Assembly: GCA_030428565.1 (NCBI GenBank)
Contig: JAUIDR010000025.1
Span: 1 to 44,813 of the forward strand
Reading direction: 5' to 3'
Length of the DNA: 44,813 nucleotides
From: Alphaproteobacteria bacterium
GTDB taxonomy: Bacteria > Pseudomonadota > Alphaproteobacteria > UBA7985 > JAUIBT01
Position numbers and translations under genes: made by a program. The notes below the pieces were generated by a model that was not told the origin of the DNA, did no database searches, and was given only the letters and a program-made list of their open reading frames with translations. Shown piece after piece: positions 16,495-27,896 of the stretch. The first letter of the stretch is position 1. Each line of letters starts with the position of its first letter.

Positions 16495-17325
16495 CTAAAT
16501 GGCGCTGAAGGTGGTCCAAAGCATGCGCACACCGTTGAAAGCCAAGAACAGGCCAAAGGCGCGCTTGAGCAGGATGGGGTTCATGGCATGGGCCAGTTTG
16601 GCTCCAAGCGGGGCAAACAAAACCGAAAGCGGCGCAACAAAGGCCACCGCGACAAAGTTGACATAGCCGAGGGAGAACGGCGGGCGCGCGTCCAAGCCAA
16701 GGCCAGAGATCATGAAGGCCAACGCGCCCGGCAGAGCGATGAAGAAACCGATCGCGGAAGAGGTGCCCACGGCACGATGGACCGGGACACCGAATGCGGT
16801 CAAGGTCGGCACAGAAATCGAGCCACCGCCGATCCCCATGAGCGTTGAAATAAAGGAGATAGAAGACGCGATAAGCGCGGCGCCCGGGCCTTTTGTTGGG
16901 GCCGGACGCTTGAGGTCATAGGTCTTTGGCAGCATGAGATTGGCGGCTGCTAGCAGAGCCACGACGCCAAAGACGCCCGTCAACACCGATGCATCCAAGA
17001 CCCGGGCGAGCAGGCCGCCGATGACGGCTCCAACCACCACCCAAGGGGCCCAGCCGCGCACAATATCCAAGTCAACCGCGCCCTTGCGATGGTGCGCGCG
17101 CACCGAGGATATGGAGGTCATGATGATGATGCACAGCGACGAGGCGACCGAGATGTGCATAGTCAGCGCTAAGGGGTAGTCGAGGAAGTTCAAGATCCCG
17201 AACAAGATCGGCACGAATATGATGCCGCCGCCGACGCCCAGCATCCCGGCCATGAGGCCCCCAAAACAGCCGCCGAACGCCAGGGCCAAACCCAAGCTGA
17301 TTAGCGCCGATATATCCATGTCCAA
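16495..17325 (-). CDS. TauE/SafE-family anion permease
   Basis: A 276-residue inner-membrane protein with about eight hydrophobic segments. The two halves share the family's glycine-rich motif: GMLGVGGGIIFVPIL near residue 28 and LMGIGGGSISVPTL near 164, the internal duplication typical of TauE/SafE (DUF81). Members export or import sulfite, sulfoacetate or other small organic anions; the substrate here is open. It follows an MFS gene on the same strand after 68 bp and may be co-transcribed with it. No sulfur-metabolism gene is adjacent. Confidence 0.88.
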   Translation of the reverse strand: MDMDISALISLGLALAFGGCFGGLMAGMLGVGGGIIFVPILFGILNFLDYPLALTMHISVASSLCIIIMTSISSVRAHHRKGAVDLDIVRGWAPWVVVGAVIGGLLARVLDASVLTGVFGVVALLAAANLMLPKTYDLKRPAPTKGPGAALIASSISFISTLMGIGGGSISVPTLTAFGVPVHRAVGTSSAIGFFIALPGALAFMISGLGLDARPPFSLGYVNFVAVAFVAPLSVLFAPLGAKLAHAMNPILLKRAFGLFLAFNGVRMLWTTFSAI

Positions 17326-17393
17326 TACGTCCTTGTCGCCTTAGTGCCAGTCAGGCTTGCTTTTGCCCGCAAACCCGGGGCGATACAAGCCGA

Positions 17394-18587
17394 TTACAGA
17401 CGCCGCGGCAACCAGGTCGTTAGGTAGGTTGTGCCCGCCATGATGCCTGCTAAGGCAAAGAACAGCCCGTTTAGCGGCGCGACGGCCAGTACAAAGCCTG
17501 CCAGACCGGGCGACGTGACCTCTGCTAAATCCCGCCATGTGGTAAAAACCATGGTCATATCTGCCCGTTCGCGCTCTTTGACCAAGCGCATAAAGGGCAC
17601 GTTGGCCACCACATCTAGGCAAAATGAAAACAGCGCTGCGATGATCCAGAAGACCAGCCCAATAGGTTTAGGCGAACCAATGAGTCCCAAGGCGACCAGC
17701 GATAGCGTCAGCATGGAGAAGCCGCCGATAATGGTTTTTCGAACGCCCAGCATGCGCGCGCCAGCTCCAATGACCGGTGCTAAAAAGATGATGCCGTTGA
17801 TCCCCGATAAGAACAGTCCAGCATAGAGCGGATCGAGCCCGGCCTGCGTGATGTACAGCGGTGAATAGATAAACAGACTTACCCAAAACATGGCTCGCAC
17901 CCACACGATGATGTAGGACAGGCGCAGGTGGCGGCGCTGGAAGAAGTGGACCACCGCCAAAAGTGGATGCTCTGGGTTCTGCCGTGCAGCCTGGATGACC
18001 TTGCCAGGGCCGAGGCGAAGCCACCAAAAATAGCCTAGGGCTGCCATTGAGCTGGCAACGCTGACTAAAAAGGGTGCCCATTCGCCGACGTTGGTTGACA
18101 GCCAAATGCCAAGCGTCGGACCTATGATCCAAGATGCCGACGAGAACAACAGCCGATTGGGCTCGTAGCGCGTAAAGTCTTGCTTGGAAATCAGGTCCAT
18201 GACGTAGAGCGAGACAATTGCCGTAATCATGCCCGTGCCGCTAGCGCGCAAAGCTACGCCGATAACGTATGCTTTGGGCGCTTCAAGCATGAACAGCAAA
18301 GACGCCACCGCGATCATGCTGATGCCGAGCGTATAGACATAGCGCCGCGCGATGAGCTGGATGAGCGCCGCCAAGTTGAGCGTCGAGACCAACCCAAACA
18401 AGGAGGCGATGAAAAGCATGTCCGATAGGGTCTTGGCCGAACCAAAGACCGCCAAGCCTTGGATAGGTACGATGGTCAGCAAGATTGCGCGCGACAGCGA
18501 TTCCAAACCGAACAGGGCGGCTAGTGAAATGCGGCGGTTGTCCCTCAGCCCATTGAGGTTAAGCGGGGAGCGGACGATAAATGCCAT
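17394..18587 (-). CDS. Major facilitator superfamily transporter
   Basis: A 397-residue, 12-helix-type carrier. Hydrophobic segments alternate with short loops, and there is a central basic loop (RQNPEHPLLAV region) between the halves. I cannot place it in a substrate subfamily. Two in-frame starts are possible, 18587 and 18617 (ten residues longer); neither has a strong ribosome site, and the shorter form gives a normal cytoplasmic tail. It lies upstream of the TauE-like permease on the same strand, so both may be expressed together. Confidence 0.8.
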   Translation of the reverse strand: MAFIVRSPLNLNGLRDNRRISLAALFGLESLSRAILLTIVPIQGLAVFGSAKTLSDMLFIASLFGLVSTLNLAALIQLIARRYVYTLGISMIAVASLLFMLEAPKAYVIGVALRASGTGMITAIVSLYVMDLISKQDFTRYEPNRLLFSSASWIIGPTLGIWLSTNVGEWAPFLVSVASSMAALGYFWWLRLGPGKVIQAARQNPEHPLLAVVHFFQRRHLRLSYIIVWVRAMFWVSLFIYSPLYITQAGLDPLYAGLFLSGINGIIFLAPVIGAGARMLGVRKTIIGGFSMLTLSLVALGLIGSPKPIGLVFWIIAALFSFCLDVVANVPFMRLVKERERADMTMVFTTWRDLAEVTSPGLAGFVLAVAPLNGLFFALAGIMAGTTYLTTWLPRRL

Positions 18588-18805
18588 GAGAAATTTCTGC
18601 TTTGCATGGAATGCCAAACGGCCTGGTCGCCCTCATGACGAAGGTAGAGACGTCAGTAAAGCAACACAGGCCTACGCCAGCCTAGGACGCCAATCGCGGC
18701 AGACTGCTACGCGGGCGACATATCTTGCTCATCCGCGCGAAAAATGTCGCCTTTATCAAAATATGCGCCGGTTTGAGGTGCGGTGAGCTGACAAGCAGCC
18801 GGAAG

Positions 18806-20128
18806 TTAGCTCGGTTTGGCGAACTGGGGCAGCTTATAAATGGTCTCATGATCGCACGGCCGGTGCGCGGTGAGAGACTCGCCATAGTCGGTAACGTGCC
18901 AATCGATACCTTGTCTCGCCATTTCTTTTAAGAAGGGGTCCGGGTCCAGCTCTTCGACGTTGACCATGCGCTTGGCATCCCAGGCGCCCTCGGCAATACA
19001 GAGCGCCGCCGCCACTGCGGGAACGCCCGTAGTGTATGATATAGCTTGGCTGCCTACTTCATTAAAGCAAGCCTCGTGGTCGCAAAAGGCGTGCAAAAAG
19101 ACCTGTCGCGGGCGACCGTCTTTGGTGCCACGGACCAGATTTCCGATGCAGCACTCGCCGGTGTAACCTGCAGCAAGGCTGGCAGGATCGGGCAGGACAG
19201 CCGCCAGCACGTCCAGCGGCGCAATCTGTTGTCCCTGCACATCGACCGACTGCGAGGACAAAAGGCCCAGGTTATAGAGGGTCTCAAAGACCTTTAAATA
19301 GCGCTCACCAAAGCCCATCCAAAATTCGATCCGTTTGGCGGGAATATGCTTGTAGAGCGAATGCACCTCGTCATGGCCGACCGAGAACAACTTGTGTTGG
19401 CCCAGCTTTGGAAAGTCGAAACTGAGTGAGCGCGAATGCGGGGGAATGGTCTTAAAACCACCGTCCTGCCAATAGATCACGTCTTCCATGATCTCGCGCA
19501 GGTTAATGATAGGGTTGAAGTTGGTCGCGAAAAAGCGCCCATGATCGCCCGCATTGACATCAAGGATATCAATGCTTTCGATCTCATCGAAATAGGACTT
19601 TTGAGCTTTCGCGGCAAAAGCATTGGTAGCGCCCGGATCGAAACCGATCGACAGAACAGCGGTCACGCCTCTTTCAGCGAAGTTGTCGGCCATGGCCCAT
19701 TCATAGTTGGCATACCAAGGCGCTGGCGCGAATTCTTCGCCTGGCTTTTCATAGACCGACGTGTCTAAGTAAGCGCACCCGGTCTCAAGGCAGGCTTCCA
19801 AGACCGCCAGGTTAGTGTGATTTGAGGCGACGTTGATCAGGATGCCCGCGCCAGATTTGCGAATAAGCGCCGCGACCGCAGCCGGGTCCATGGCATCCAC
19901 CTTTGCAACCTCGATCGCTTGGCTGGGGTCTTCCCGGTTGCCGCGCGCCAAGATGTCAGCACGTATAGCCTCAGCCTTGGCCAATGTCCGCGTGGCGATG
20001 GTCACCGTGCCCAAGCGCGCGTTGTTCATGGCGGCTTTTTGGGCGGCGACATTACCGACGCCGCCAGCGCCAAGAATGATGATACCGGGGCGAGAGACGA
20101 GTGGTTGGCCGGAAACGGCAGGGGACAT
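18806..20128 (-). CDS. Carboxynorspermidine synthase-like (saccharopine dehydrogenase family)
   Basis: A 440-residue NAD(P)H-dependent enzyme. Relatives (CASDH, Lys1-like) condense aspartate semialdehyde with a diamine to give carboxynorspermidine or carboxyspermidine, in the alternative route to spermidine. The Rossmann motif GAGGVGNVAAQKA lies near residue 20. The C-terminal segments AISYTTGVPAVAAAL and NVEELDPDPF are ones I remember as characteristic of this branch rather than of lysine-pathway saccharopine dehydrogenases. The ATG at 20128 has AGGAG seven bases upstream; the frame extends further, but that part is not family-like. The usual partner, carboxynorspermidine decarboxylase (nspC), is not in the window. 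A DegT-type aminotransferase is divergently transcribed. Confidence 0.8.
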   Translation of the reverse strand: MSPAVSGQPLVSRPGIIILGAGGVGNVAAQKAAMNNARLGTVTIATRTLAKAEAIRADILARGNREDPSQAIEVAKVDAMDPAAVAALIRKSGAGILINVASNHTNLAVLEACLETGCAYLDTSVYEKPGEEFAPAPWYANYEWAMADNFAERGVTAVLSIGFDPGATNAFAAKAQKSYFDEIESIDILDVNAGDHGRFFATNFNPIINLREIMEDVIYWQDGGFKTIPPHSRSLSFDFPKLGQHKLFSVGHDEVHSLYKHIPAKRIEFWMGFGERYLKVFETLYNLGLLSSQSVDVQGQQIAPLDVLAAVLPDPASLAAGYTGECCIGNLVRGTKDGRPRQVFLHAFCDHEACFNEVGSQAISYTTGVPAVAAALCIAEGAWDAKRMVNVEELDPDPFLKEMARQGIDWHVTDYGESLTAHRPCDHETIYKLPQFAKPS

Positions 20129-20294
20129 ATCAAGGCTCCTTGTCGTTGGACCGGTTTGATAACAGCGGCTGCTCCCCAAGGCCAGCCCCTTGCTCGCAAA
20201 AGTACGTTGCCAGCAAGCCGAAGGCCGCGCAAAGTGACGCGATTCACACGCGCCTGCCCAGCAACAACAGGGCAGGCCTTGGCAGGAGACAGTT

Positions 20295-21485
20295 ATGGCA
20301 TTGCCACGCTTTGAAGGCAGCTTTACCCAGCAAGAAGCCATTCCCGATGAGGCCATCGCTGCCGCCACGCGCGTGCTGCAGTCAGGCCGCCTTCATCGCT
20401 ATAACTTGGCGCCCGGCGAAGTCGGAGAGGTTGCAGCGCTGGAACGTGACTATGCCGATTGGCAAGGCGCTGACTATTGTCTGGCGGTGACATCAGGCGG
20501 GCAGGCCATTCAAATCGCGCTGCGTGCGGCGGGGGTGTCGCCAGGCGATGCCGTCTTGACCAATGCTTTCACGCTGGCCCCGGTACCGGGGGCTATCCAT
20601 GCGGTCGGTGGTAAGCCGGTGTTGGTCGAGATCGACGAGAACTTGCGCCTGGACTTGGATGATTTTGAGCGTAAGGCGTCGACGGGCGCGGCCAAGGTCA
20701 TGCTGGTCTCGCACATGCGGGGGCATTTGTGCGATATGGAGCGTCTGGCGGCCATCTGCCAAGCGCACAACATTCAGTTGGTTGAAGACTGTGCGCACAC
20801 CATGGGCGCGCGCTGGGCGGGCAAGCGGTCCGGCAATTTCGGCTTAGCGGGTTGCTTTTCGACCCAGACCTACAAACACATGAATTCGGGCGAGGGCGGG
20901 TTTTTGACCTCCGATGATCCCGATTTTATCGCGCGGGCCACCATCATGTCCGGCAGCTACATGCTGTTTGAACGCCACGGTGCGGGCCCCGATATCGGGC
21001 ATTTTGATCGCCCGCGTTTCGAACAGCCCAACACCTCGGCCCGGATGGATGCGCTGCGCGCCGCAATTTTACGCCCCCAGCTTGCCCGCCTTGAAGACAA
21101 CATAGAGCGCTGGAACCAACGCTATGCAGCGGTCGAAGACGCCCTGCGGGCCTCTCCATCCTTGCGGGTTCCCAGCCGTCCCAATCAGGAATCCTACGTG
21201 GGCTCGTCGATTCAGTTCAATCTGCGCGAAGGCGACGAAGCGCGCTGTTTGCGCTTGGTTTCGCTTTGCGCGGACCGCGGCGTTGAATTGAAGTGGTTTG
21301 GCCACCGCGAGCCGCACGGCTTTACCTCCTCGCACCGCTCTTGGCACTATGTGACGCCTCAGGAGATGCCCAAGACCGACGCCATCTTGGCGCGGCTGTT
21401 CGATATGCGCTTGCCGCTGACCTTCAGCGTTGAGGATTGCCAGCAAATCGGCGGCTTGATCGCCGAAGCTGCCGAAGCGCTTTAG
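20295..21485 (+). CDS. DegT/DnrJ/EryC1/StrS-family PLP aminotransferase
   Basis: A 396-residue PLP-dependent enzyme of the sugar-aminotransferase fold. Recognisable sites are the cofactor segment VTSGGQAIQIALRA near residue 66, VEDCAHTMGARW with the pyridine-binding Asp, and the Schiff-base Lys in FSTQTYKHMNSGEGG. Classical members aminate keto-sugars for antibiotics or surface polysaccharides, but no sugar-nucleotide gene is nearby. The only link is the divergent polyamine-type dehydrogenase 166 bp away, so a role on a non-sugar keto or aldehyde substrate is possible. The start has AGGAG at ideal distance. Confidence 0.85.
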   Translation: MALPRFEGSFTQQEAIPDEAIAAATRVLQSGRLHRYNLAPGEVGEVAALERDYADWQGADYCLAVTSGGQAIQIALRAAGVSPGDAVLTNAFTLAPVPGAIHAVGGKPVLVEIDENLRLDLDDFERKASTGAAKVMLVSHMRGHLCDMERLAAICQAHNIQLVEDCAHTMGARWAGKRSGNFGLAGCFSTQTYKHMNSGEGGFLTSDDPDFIARATIMSGSYMLFERHGAGPDIGHFDRPRFEQPNTSARMDALRAAILRPQLARLEDNIERWNQRYAAVEDALRASPSLRVPSRPNQESYVGSSIQFNLREGDEARCLRLVSLCADRGVELKWFGHREPHGFTSSHRSWHYVTPQEMPKTDAILARLFDMRLPLTFSVEDCQQIGGLIAEAAEAL

Positions 21486-21520
21486 GGCGAAGGCTGCGGT
21501 TGGGCTGGCCGAGCTGGCCG

Positions 21521-21754
21521 CTAGCTTGGTGTTTTGGTCGTGAGCGCTAGAGCGTGCAGTTCGTTGCCCATACGCCCCTGTAGCGCCGCGTAGACCATTT
21601 GATGTTGCTGGACGCGTGATTTGCCTGAAAAGGCCTGGGAGACAACGGTAGCGGCATAGTGGTCGCCGTCGCCCGCTAGATCTTGGATTTCGACCTGAGC
21701 GTCGGGCAGGGCTTCTTGAATAAAGCGTTGGATATCGTCGGCGTTCATCGGCAT
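21521..21754 (-). CDS. BolA/IbaG-family protein
   Basis: A 77-residue protein of the BolA fold. The ending MVYAALQGRMGNELHALAL contains the conserved helix and the near-invariant His of the family, and the N-terminal MNADDIQRFIQEALPDAQVEIQDL matches the short IbaG/YrbA branch. Such proteins pair with monothiol glutaredoxins and are linked to iron-sulfur cluster handling. No glutaredoxin is adjacent in the window. It may start at 21754 or at the second Met two codons later. It converges with the DegT gene. Confidence 0.88.
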   Translation of the reverse strand: MPMNADDIQRFIQEALPDAQVEIQDLAGDGDHYAATVVSQAFSGKSRVQQHQMVYAALQGRMGNELHALALTTKTPS

Positions 21755-22035
21755 GGGGCGATCCTTAACATCTGATATGGTTTTGCGCGTGCCGGGCTGA
21801 TTGAAGTTGTCTCACTCGGCGGACTGTTCTGGCATGTACCCTACTTAGAAAAGCGTGCAGGGTTTGGCAATCCGCGTGGCTGAATTGAGCGATTTGAACC
21901 GACGCAAATACTCTAAATCCGTCACAAAAGGGCGCGGGGAGTCGCATATTTTTTTAAAGACCCATGGTTAAGTGCAGGCGAAATCAAACCGGCCTGGGCC
22001 TTTTGCTCTCGCCGAACCCTTATTGGAGGTCAATC

Positions 22036-23253
22036 ATGGCTCTTACTCAAGATCGTCTGGTGCGTTGGCAAAACGGGGAAAAGTGGGGCACGCCGCCCTT
22101 CTCAGCCGCAGAAATGGACTCGCGACAGGCGAAGATTCGCGCCTACATGGCCGACAACGACCTGGACGCGGTGCTTTTTAACTCCATCCAGAACATTGGT
22201 TATTTTTCCGGCTTTATCTATTGCTCGTTTGGCCGCCGATATGGCTTGTTGATGACCCAAGATCAGGCGACGACCATCTCTGCCGGTATTGATGGCGGGC
22301 AACCTTGGCGCCGAACTCATGGTGACAACCTTATCTATACCGATTGGCGCAAAGATAATTTCTTTTATGCGATCCAAGAGCTGCTGCCCAGGGGTGCCAA
22401 GCGTGTCGGTATCGAGTTCGACTTCGTCAATCTGGACCTGAAAGCGCAGTTGGAAGCCGCTTTGCCCGGCGTCGAGTTGGTGGATGTGGGCACGGCCACT
22501 ATGTGGATGCGCACCATCAAATCAGCCGAAGAAATTGCCTTGATTAAGCAGGGTGCCGCTACTGCCGATATCGGCGGCGCAGCGGTCGCAGAAGCCATCG
22601 CACCAGGCGTGCCCGAGCATGAAGTTGCCCTGCACTCGACCCAAGCCATGGTGCGCCATATCGCGGGCCTTTATCCCAACACCGAGCTCATGGACACTTG
22701 GACTTGGTTCCAGTCGGGCATCAACACGGATGGTGCCCACAACCCTGTGACCAATCGCAAGTTGGAAGCAGGCGACATTCTTTCGCTGAACTGCTTTCCG
22801 ATGATCTTTGGCTACTACACAGCGTTAGAGCGCACTCTGTTCTGCCGCTCGGTAGACGATGCGAGCCTGCGTTTATGGGAAGTGAACGTCGAAGTACATG
22901 AAGCGGGTCTCAAGCTGATCAAGCCGGGCGCCAAGTGCAGCGATATCGCCAAGGAGCTGAACGAAATCTATGCCAAGCACGACTTGTTGCAGTATCGTTC
23001 GTTTGGATATGGCCACTCGTTTGGCGTGCTGTCGCACTACTACGGCCGTGAGGCCGGCCTAGAGCTGCGCGAGGATATCGACACTATCATTGAACCCAAT
23101 ATGGTCGTGTCTATGGAGCCGATGATCATGCTGCCCGAAGGTAAGCCCGGCGCGGGTGGTTATCGCGAGCACGATATCTTGGTCGTGAGCGAGGACGGCG
23201 CGGAAAACATCACCGGCTTCCCCTATGGCCCCGAACACAACGTCGTTGGCTGA
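22036..23253 (+). CDS. Creatinase (creatine amidinohydrolase, M24 fold)
   Basis: Hydrolyses creatine to sarcosine and urea. The 405 residues match creatinase (about 404), and long stretches agree with my memory of the Pseudomonas enzyme, including NIDGGQPWRRT-like (here GIDGGQPWRRT), MDTWTWFQSGINTDGAHNPVT, LSLNCFPMI-GYYTALERTLF and YGHSFG-LSHYYGREAGLELREDID. His235 in GAHNP corresponds to the catalytic His232 of that enzyme. It uses the pita-bread aminopeptidase fold but no metal. The ATG at 22036 has GGAGGT six bases upstream; the frame is open further up without a ribosome site. No creatininase, sarcosine oxidase or urease gene is adjacent; the gene has its own terminator. Confidence 0.93.
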   Translation: MALTQDRLVRWQNGEKWGTPPFSAAEMDSRQAKIRAYMADNDLDAVLFNSIQNIGYFSGFIYCSFGRRYGLLMTQDQATTISAGIDGGQPWRRTHGDNLIYTDWRKDNFFYAIQELLPRGAKRVGIEFDFVNLDLKAQLEAALPGVELVDVGTATMWMRTIKSAEEIALIKQGAATADIGGAAVAEAIAPGVPEHEVALHSTQAMVRHIAGLYPNTELMDTWTWFQSGINTDGAHNPVTNRKLEAGDILSLNCFPMIFGYYTALERTLFCRSVDDASLRLWEVNVEVHEAGLKLIKPGAKCSDIAKELNEIYAKHDLLQYRSFGYGHSFGVLSHYYGREAGLELREDIDTIIEPNMVVSMEPMIMLPEGKPGAGGYREHDILVVSEDGAENITGFPYGPEHNVVG

Positions 23254-23283
23254 AGCCCATAACGAAGCACGCTGTAAAATTGG

Positions 23284-23311
23284 AAAGGGCGGCTCACTTG
23301 GGCCGCCCTTT
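23284..23311 (+). terminator. Intrinsic terminator of creatinase
   Basis: AAAGGGCGGC and its partner GCCGCCCTTT form a 10-bp hairpin with a short loop, followed by a T-rich tail (TCTTTC). It lies 30 bp past the creatinase stop and 26 bp before the end of the convergent exporter gene. Confidence 0.8.
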
Positions 23312-23336
23312 CTTTCATGCTGCTGCTGCCCCTGGC

Positions 23337-24908
<1,572 letters not shown>

Positions 24909-25148
24909 CTAATCCTGGCGAGCCGAACTAAACCCGACCGCCAATAAAATGCGATTATGAAAGAAATGCGCTGTGGCGGCGAACAAAGAGGCCGCTGACC
25001 GTGCAATCTCGGTCCGGACTGACCAAACAGCTGCCGCAAGACCAAGATTTCAGGCTAGGCCCAGATGCCGCCCTTTGCCAAGTGAAAAGGCCGCGCCCGG
25101 GCAAGTTTGTTGATGATGATGTTCCTATCGGCTGAACCAAACGGCGGT

Positions 25149-27896
25149 CTAGTGCGCCTCTTTCCAATTGTCTCCGACACCGGCATCCGCGACCAGCGGT
25201 ACGCGCAATTTCAAAATCGGATCGCAGGCGGTCTCCATGACGCGGCGACCAACTTCGATCAGGGGCTTGACTTCGCCGTCCGGCACCTCAAACACCAATT
25301 CATCGTGGACCTGCAACAGCATGCGCGATGAAAGGTTGGCGTCGCTGAGGGCAGTGGGCAACCTTAGCATGGCGCGCTTGATGATGTCGGCGGCGCTGCC
25401 TTGGATCGGCGCGTTGATGGCCTGGCGTTCGGCGAAACCGCGACGGGCAAAATTCTTATCCTTGATATAGGGCAGGGCCATCTTGCGGCCGAACAGGGTT
25501 GATACGTAACCTTGCTCTGCGCCCAACTTTTTCATGGTCTCCATGTAGGTTTTGATGCCGGGGAAGCGCTCAAAGTAGGAGCTAATGAAGGCCTTCGCGT
25601 CGCTCTGTGGGATGCCCAGGTTGTTACCCAGGCCGTAGGCTGAAATACCGTAGATGACGCCGAAGTTGATGGCCTTTGCTTGGCGGCGAACCATGGGGTC
25701 CATGCCCTCTAGGGGCACATCGAACATCTGCGCTGCGGTGGCCGCGTGGATGTCCTCGCCGTTTTGGAAGGCCGCAATCAGAGCCTCTTCGCCTGCCATG
25801 TGGGCAACGATGCGCAGCTCAATCTGTGAGTAGTCGATTGACACCAGCTTGTGCCCAGGCTCGGCGATAAAGGCGGCGCGAATCTTGCGGCCCTCTTCGG
25901 TACGCACGGGAATGTTTTGCAGGTTGGGGTCGGTCGATGACAGCCGCCCGGTCGAGGCGATGGCCATCGCATAAGAGGTGTGAACGCGCCCGGTCTTGGG
26001 GTCGATCTGCTCTTGAAGTGCGTCAGTATAGGTGGATTTCAGCTTGGTGAGCTGGCGCCATTCGACAATCTTGCTGGGCAGATCGTGGCCCTTAGCGGCC
26101 AGCTCCTCCAAGACATCGGCGCTGGTGGCGTAAGCACCGGTTTTGGTCTTCTTACCGCCTTCTAGGCCCATCTTTTCAAACAAGATATGACCAAGCTGCT
26201 TGGGCGAAGCCAGATTGAAGGTCTCGCCTGCCAGTTCATAGCATTGTTCTTCCAGAACCTGCGCGCCCTGGGCGAATTCGCCCGATAGTTGTTGCAGCAA
26301 GGCGCGGTCTACTTTGATGCCTTCGCGTTCCATTGCGCAGAGCACGGGCACTAGGGGGCGCTCGATGGTCTGATAAACCGTGGCCGCTCGCTCCTTGGCG
26401 ATGCGCGGCGCCAAGCGTCGCCACATGCGCAAGGTGATATCGGCATCCTCTGCCGCATAATCGACAGCCTTGTCCAATGGCGCGTAGTCAAAGGTGATCG
26501 CCGACTTTCCGGTCCCGCATATGTCTTTGAATTTGATGGTGTTATGTTCGAACATCTTGACGGCCAAATCGTCCATGCCGTGGCCGCCGCCTTTGCCTGC
26601 GTCCAGCACATAGGACATGAGCATGGTGTCGTCGATTGGAGCGATTGCTATGCCCTCGTGCTGGAAAATCAGTCTGTCGAATTTGATATTGTGGCCGATT
26701 TTCAAAATGCGCGGGTCTTCCAGCAGCGGCTTGAGCTTGGCGATGGCGGCCTCAATCGGCACTTGGGTCGGCGCGCTGGGGCCCATCAGGTCGTCCGAAC
26801 CCTTGTGCCTTAGCGGAATATAGCAAGCTTGCCCTGGGGCAGTTGCTAGTGAGATGCCCACCAATTCAGCGCGCATAGCGTCCAAATTGTTGGTCTCGGT
26901 ATCGACCGCGATCACGCGAGCGGCAAAGGCTTTAGCGATCCAAGCATCCAATTTGCTCTCGTCGTCCACCAGCTCATAGCCCGAGCCCATGGGCGGCGGT
27001 GCGTCTTCGTCGTCCGGTTCGTCGTCTACGCCTAGTACGCCTTCGTTGAGCTTGGCTAGAAGCGACTTGAAGCCGTTCTCTTCAAGGAAAGGACGCAGGT
27101 TGTCGGGCGTGTGATCGTTGAAGAGCAGCTCCTCAAGCGGGGTCTCCACCTCAACATCGCGGCGCAAGCGTACCAGATCCCGACTGATGCGCGCTTGTTC
27201 TGCGAACTCGATCAGATTTTCACGGCGCTTCTTTTGTTTTATGCCTTCGGCCTGTTCCAGCAGGCTGTCCAGATCGCCGTACTCGCTGATGAGTTGCGCT
27301 GCGATCTTGATGCCAATACCGGGCACTCCGGGCACGTTGTCGGTACTGTCGCCCGCCAAGGACTGAACGTCGACGACCTTTTCCGGCGGTACACCAAATT
27401 TCTCAAAGCACTCGTCGGGCCCGACTCGCTTGGATTTCATCGGGTCTAGCATGGTCACGCCCGGCTCAATGAGCTGCATCAGGTCTTTATCAGAGCTGAC
27501 GATCATGACCTCATAATCCAGCTCAACGGCATGGCGGGCATAGGTGGCAATCAGGTCGTCAGCCTCAAACCCCTGCATTTCGATACACGGCAGATCGAAG
27601 GCGCGCACGGCCTCACGAATGATACCAAATTGCGGGCGCAGATCCTCGGGTGGCTCGGGGCGGTGCGCCTTATATTCGGGATAGATGTCATTGCGGAAAG
27701 TAAAGCGGCCCGCATCGAAGATGACCGCCAACAGGTCCGCGTTGTGGTCTTCGACGAAGCGCCACAGCATCTTGGTAAAGCCGAACACCGCATTGACGGC
27801 GGTGCCGTCTGGCCTGTTCATGGGTGGCAGGCTATGATAGGCGCGGAAGATATAGCCCGACCCATCAATTAGAATTGCTCGCTTTTTCTGCGCCAT
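25149..27896 (-). CDS. polA: DNA polymerase I
   Basis: Fills gaps and removes RNA primers in replication and repair. The 915-residue protein is complete. The 5'-3' nuclease domain covers about residues 1-290 (GSGYIFRAYHSLP, then GFEADDLIATYA and VSSDKDLMQL, and the helix-hairpin-helix at GVPGIGIKIAAQL). The proofreading exonuclease follows, with intact DTET from Asp332. The polymerase domain has motif A SIDYSQIELR near 685, motif B with KAINFGVIYG near 735 and motif C QVHDELVFEVP near 862. So, unlike some relatives, proofreading residues are retained. The start at 27896 faces a divergent nuclease-like gene. Confidence 0.96.
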   Translation of the reverse strand: MAQKKRAILIDGSGYIFRAYHSLPPMNRPDGTAVNAVFGFTKMLWRFVEDHNADLLAVIFDAGRFTFRNDIYPEYKAHRPEPPEDLRPQFGIIREAVRAFDLPCIEMQGFEADDLIATYARHAVELDYEVMIVSSDKDLMQLIEPGVTMLDPMKSKRVGPDECFEKFGVPPEKVVDVQSLAGDSTDNVPGVPGIGIKIAAQLISEYGDLDSLLEQAEGIKQKKRRENLIEFAEQARISRDLVRLRRDVEVETPLEELLFNDHTPDNLRPFLEENGFKSLLAKLNEGVLGVDDEPDDEDAPPPMGSGYELVDDESKLDAWIAKAFAARVIAVDTETNNLDAMRAELVGISLATAPGQACYIPLRHKGSDDLMGPSAPTQVPIEAAIAKLKPLLEDPRILKIGHNIKFDRLIFQHEGIAIAPIDDTMLMSYVLDAGKGGGHGMDDLAVKMFEHNTIKFKDICGTGKSAITFDYAPLDKAVDYAAEDADITLRMWRRLAPRIAKERAATVYQTIERPLVPVLCAMEREGIKVDRALLQQLSGEFAQGAQVLEEQCYELAGETFNLASPKQLGHILFEKMGLEGGKKTKTGAYATSADVLEELAAKGHDLPSKIVEWRQLTKLKSTYTDALQEQIDPKTGRVHTSYAMAIASTGRLSSTDPNLQNIPVRTEEGRKIRAAFIAEPGHKLVSIDYSQIELRIVAHMAGEEALIAAFQNGEDIHAATAAQMFDVPLEGMDPMVRRQAKAINFGVIYGISAYGLGNNLGIPQSDAKAFISSYFERFPGIKTYMETMKKLGAEQGYVSTLFGRKMALPYIKDKNFARRGFAERQAINAPIQGSAADIIKRAMLRLPTALSDANLSSRMLLQVHDELVFEVPDGEVKPLIEVGRRVMETACDPILKLRVPLVADAGVGDNWKEAH

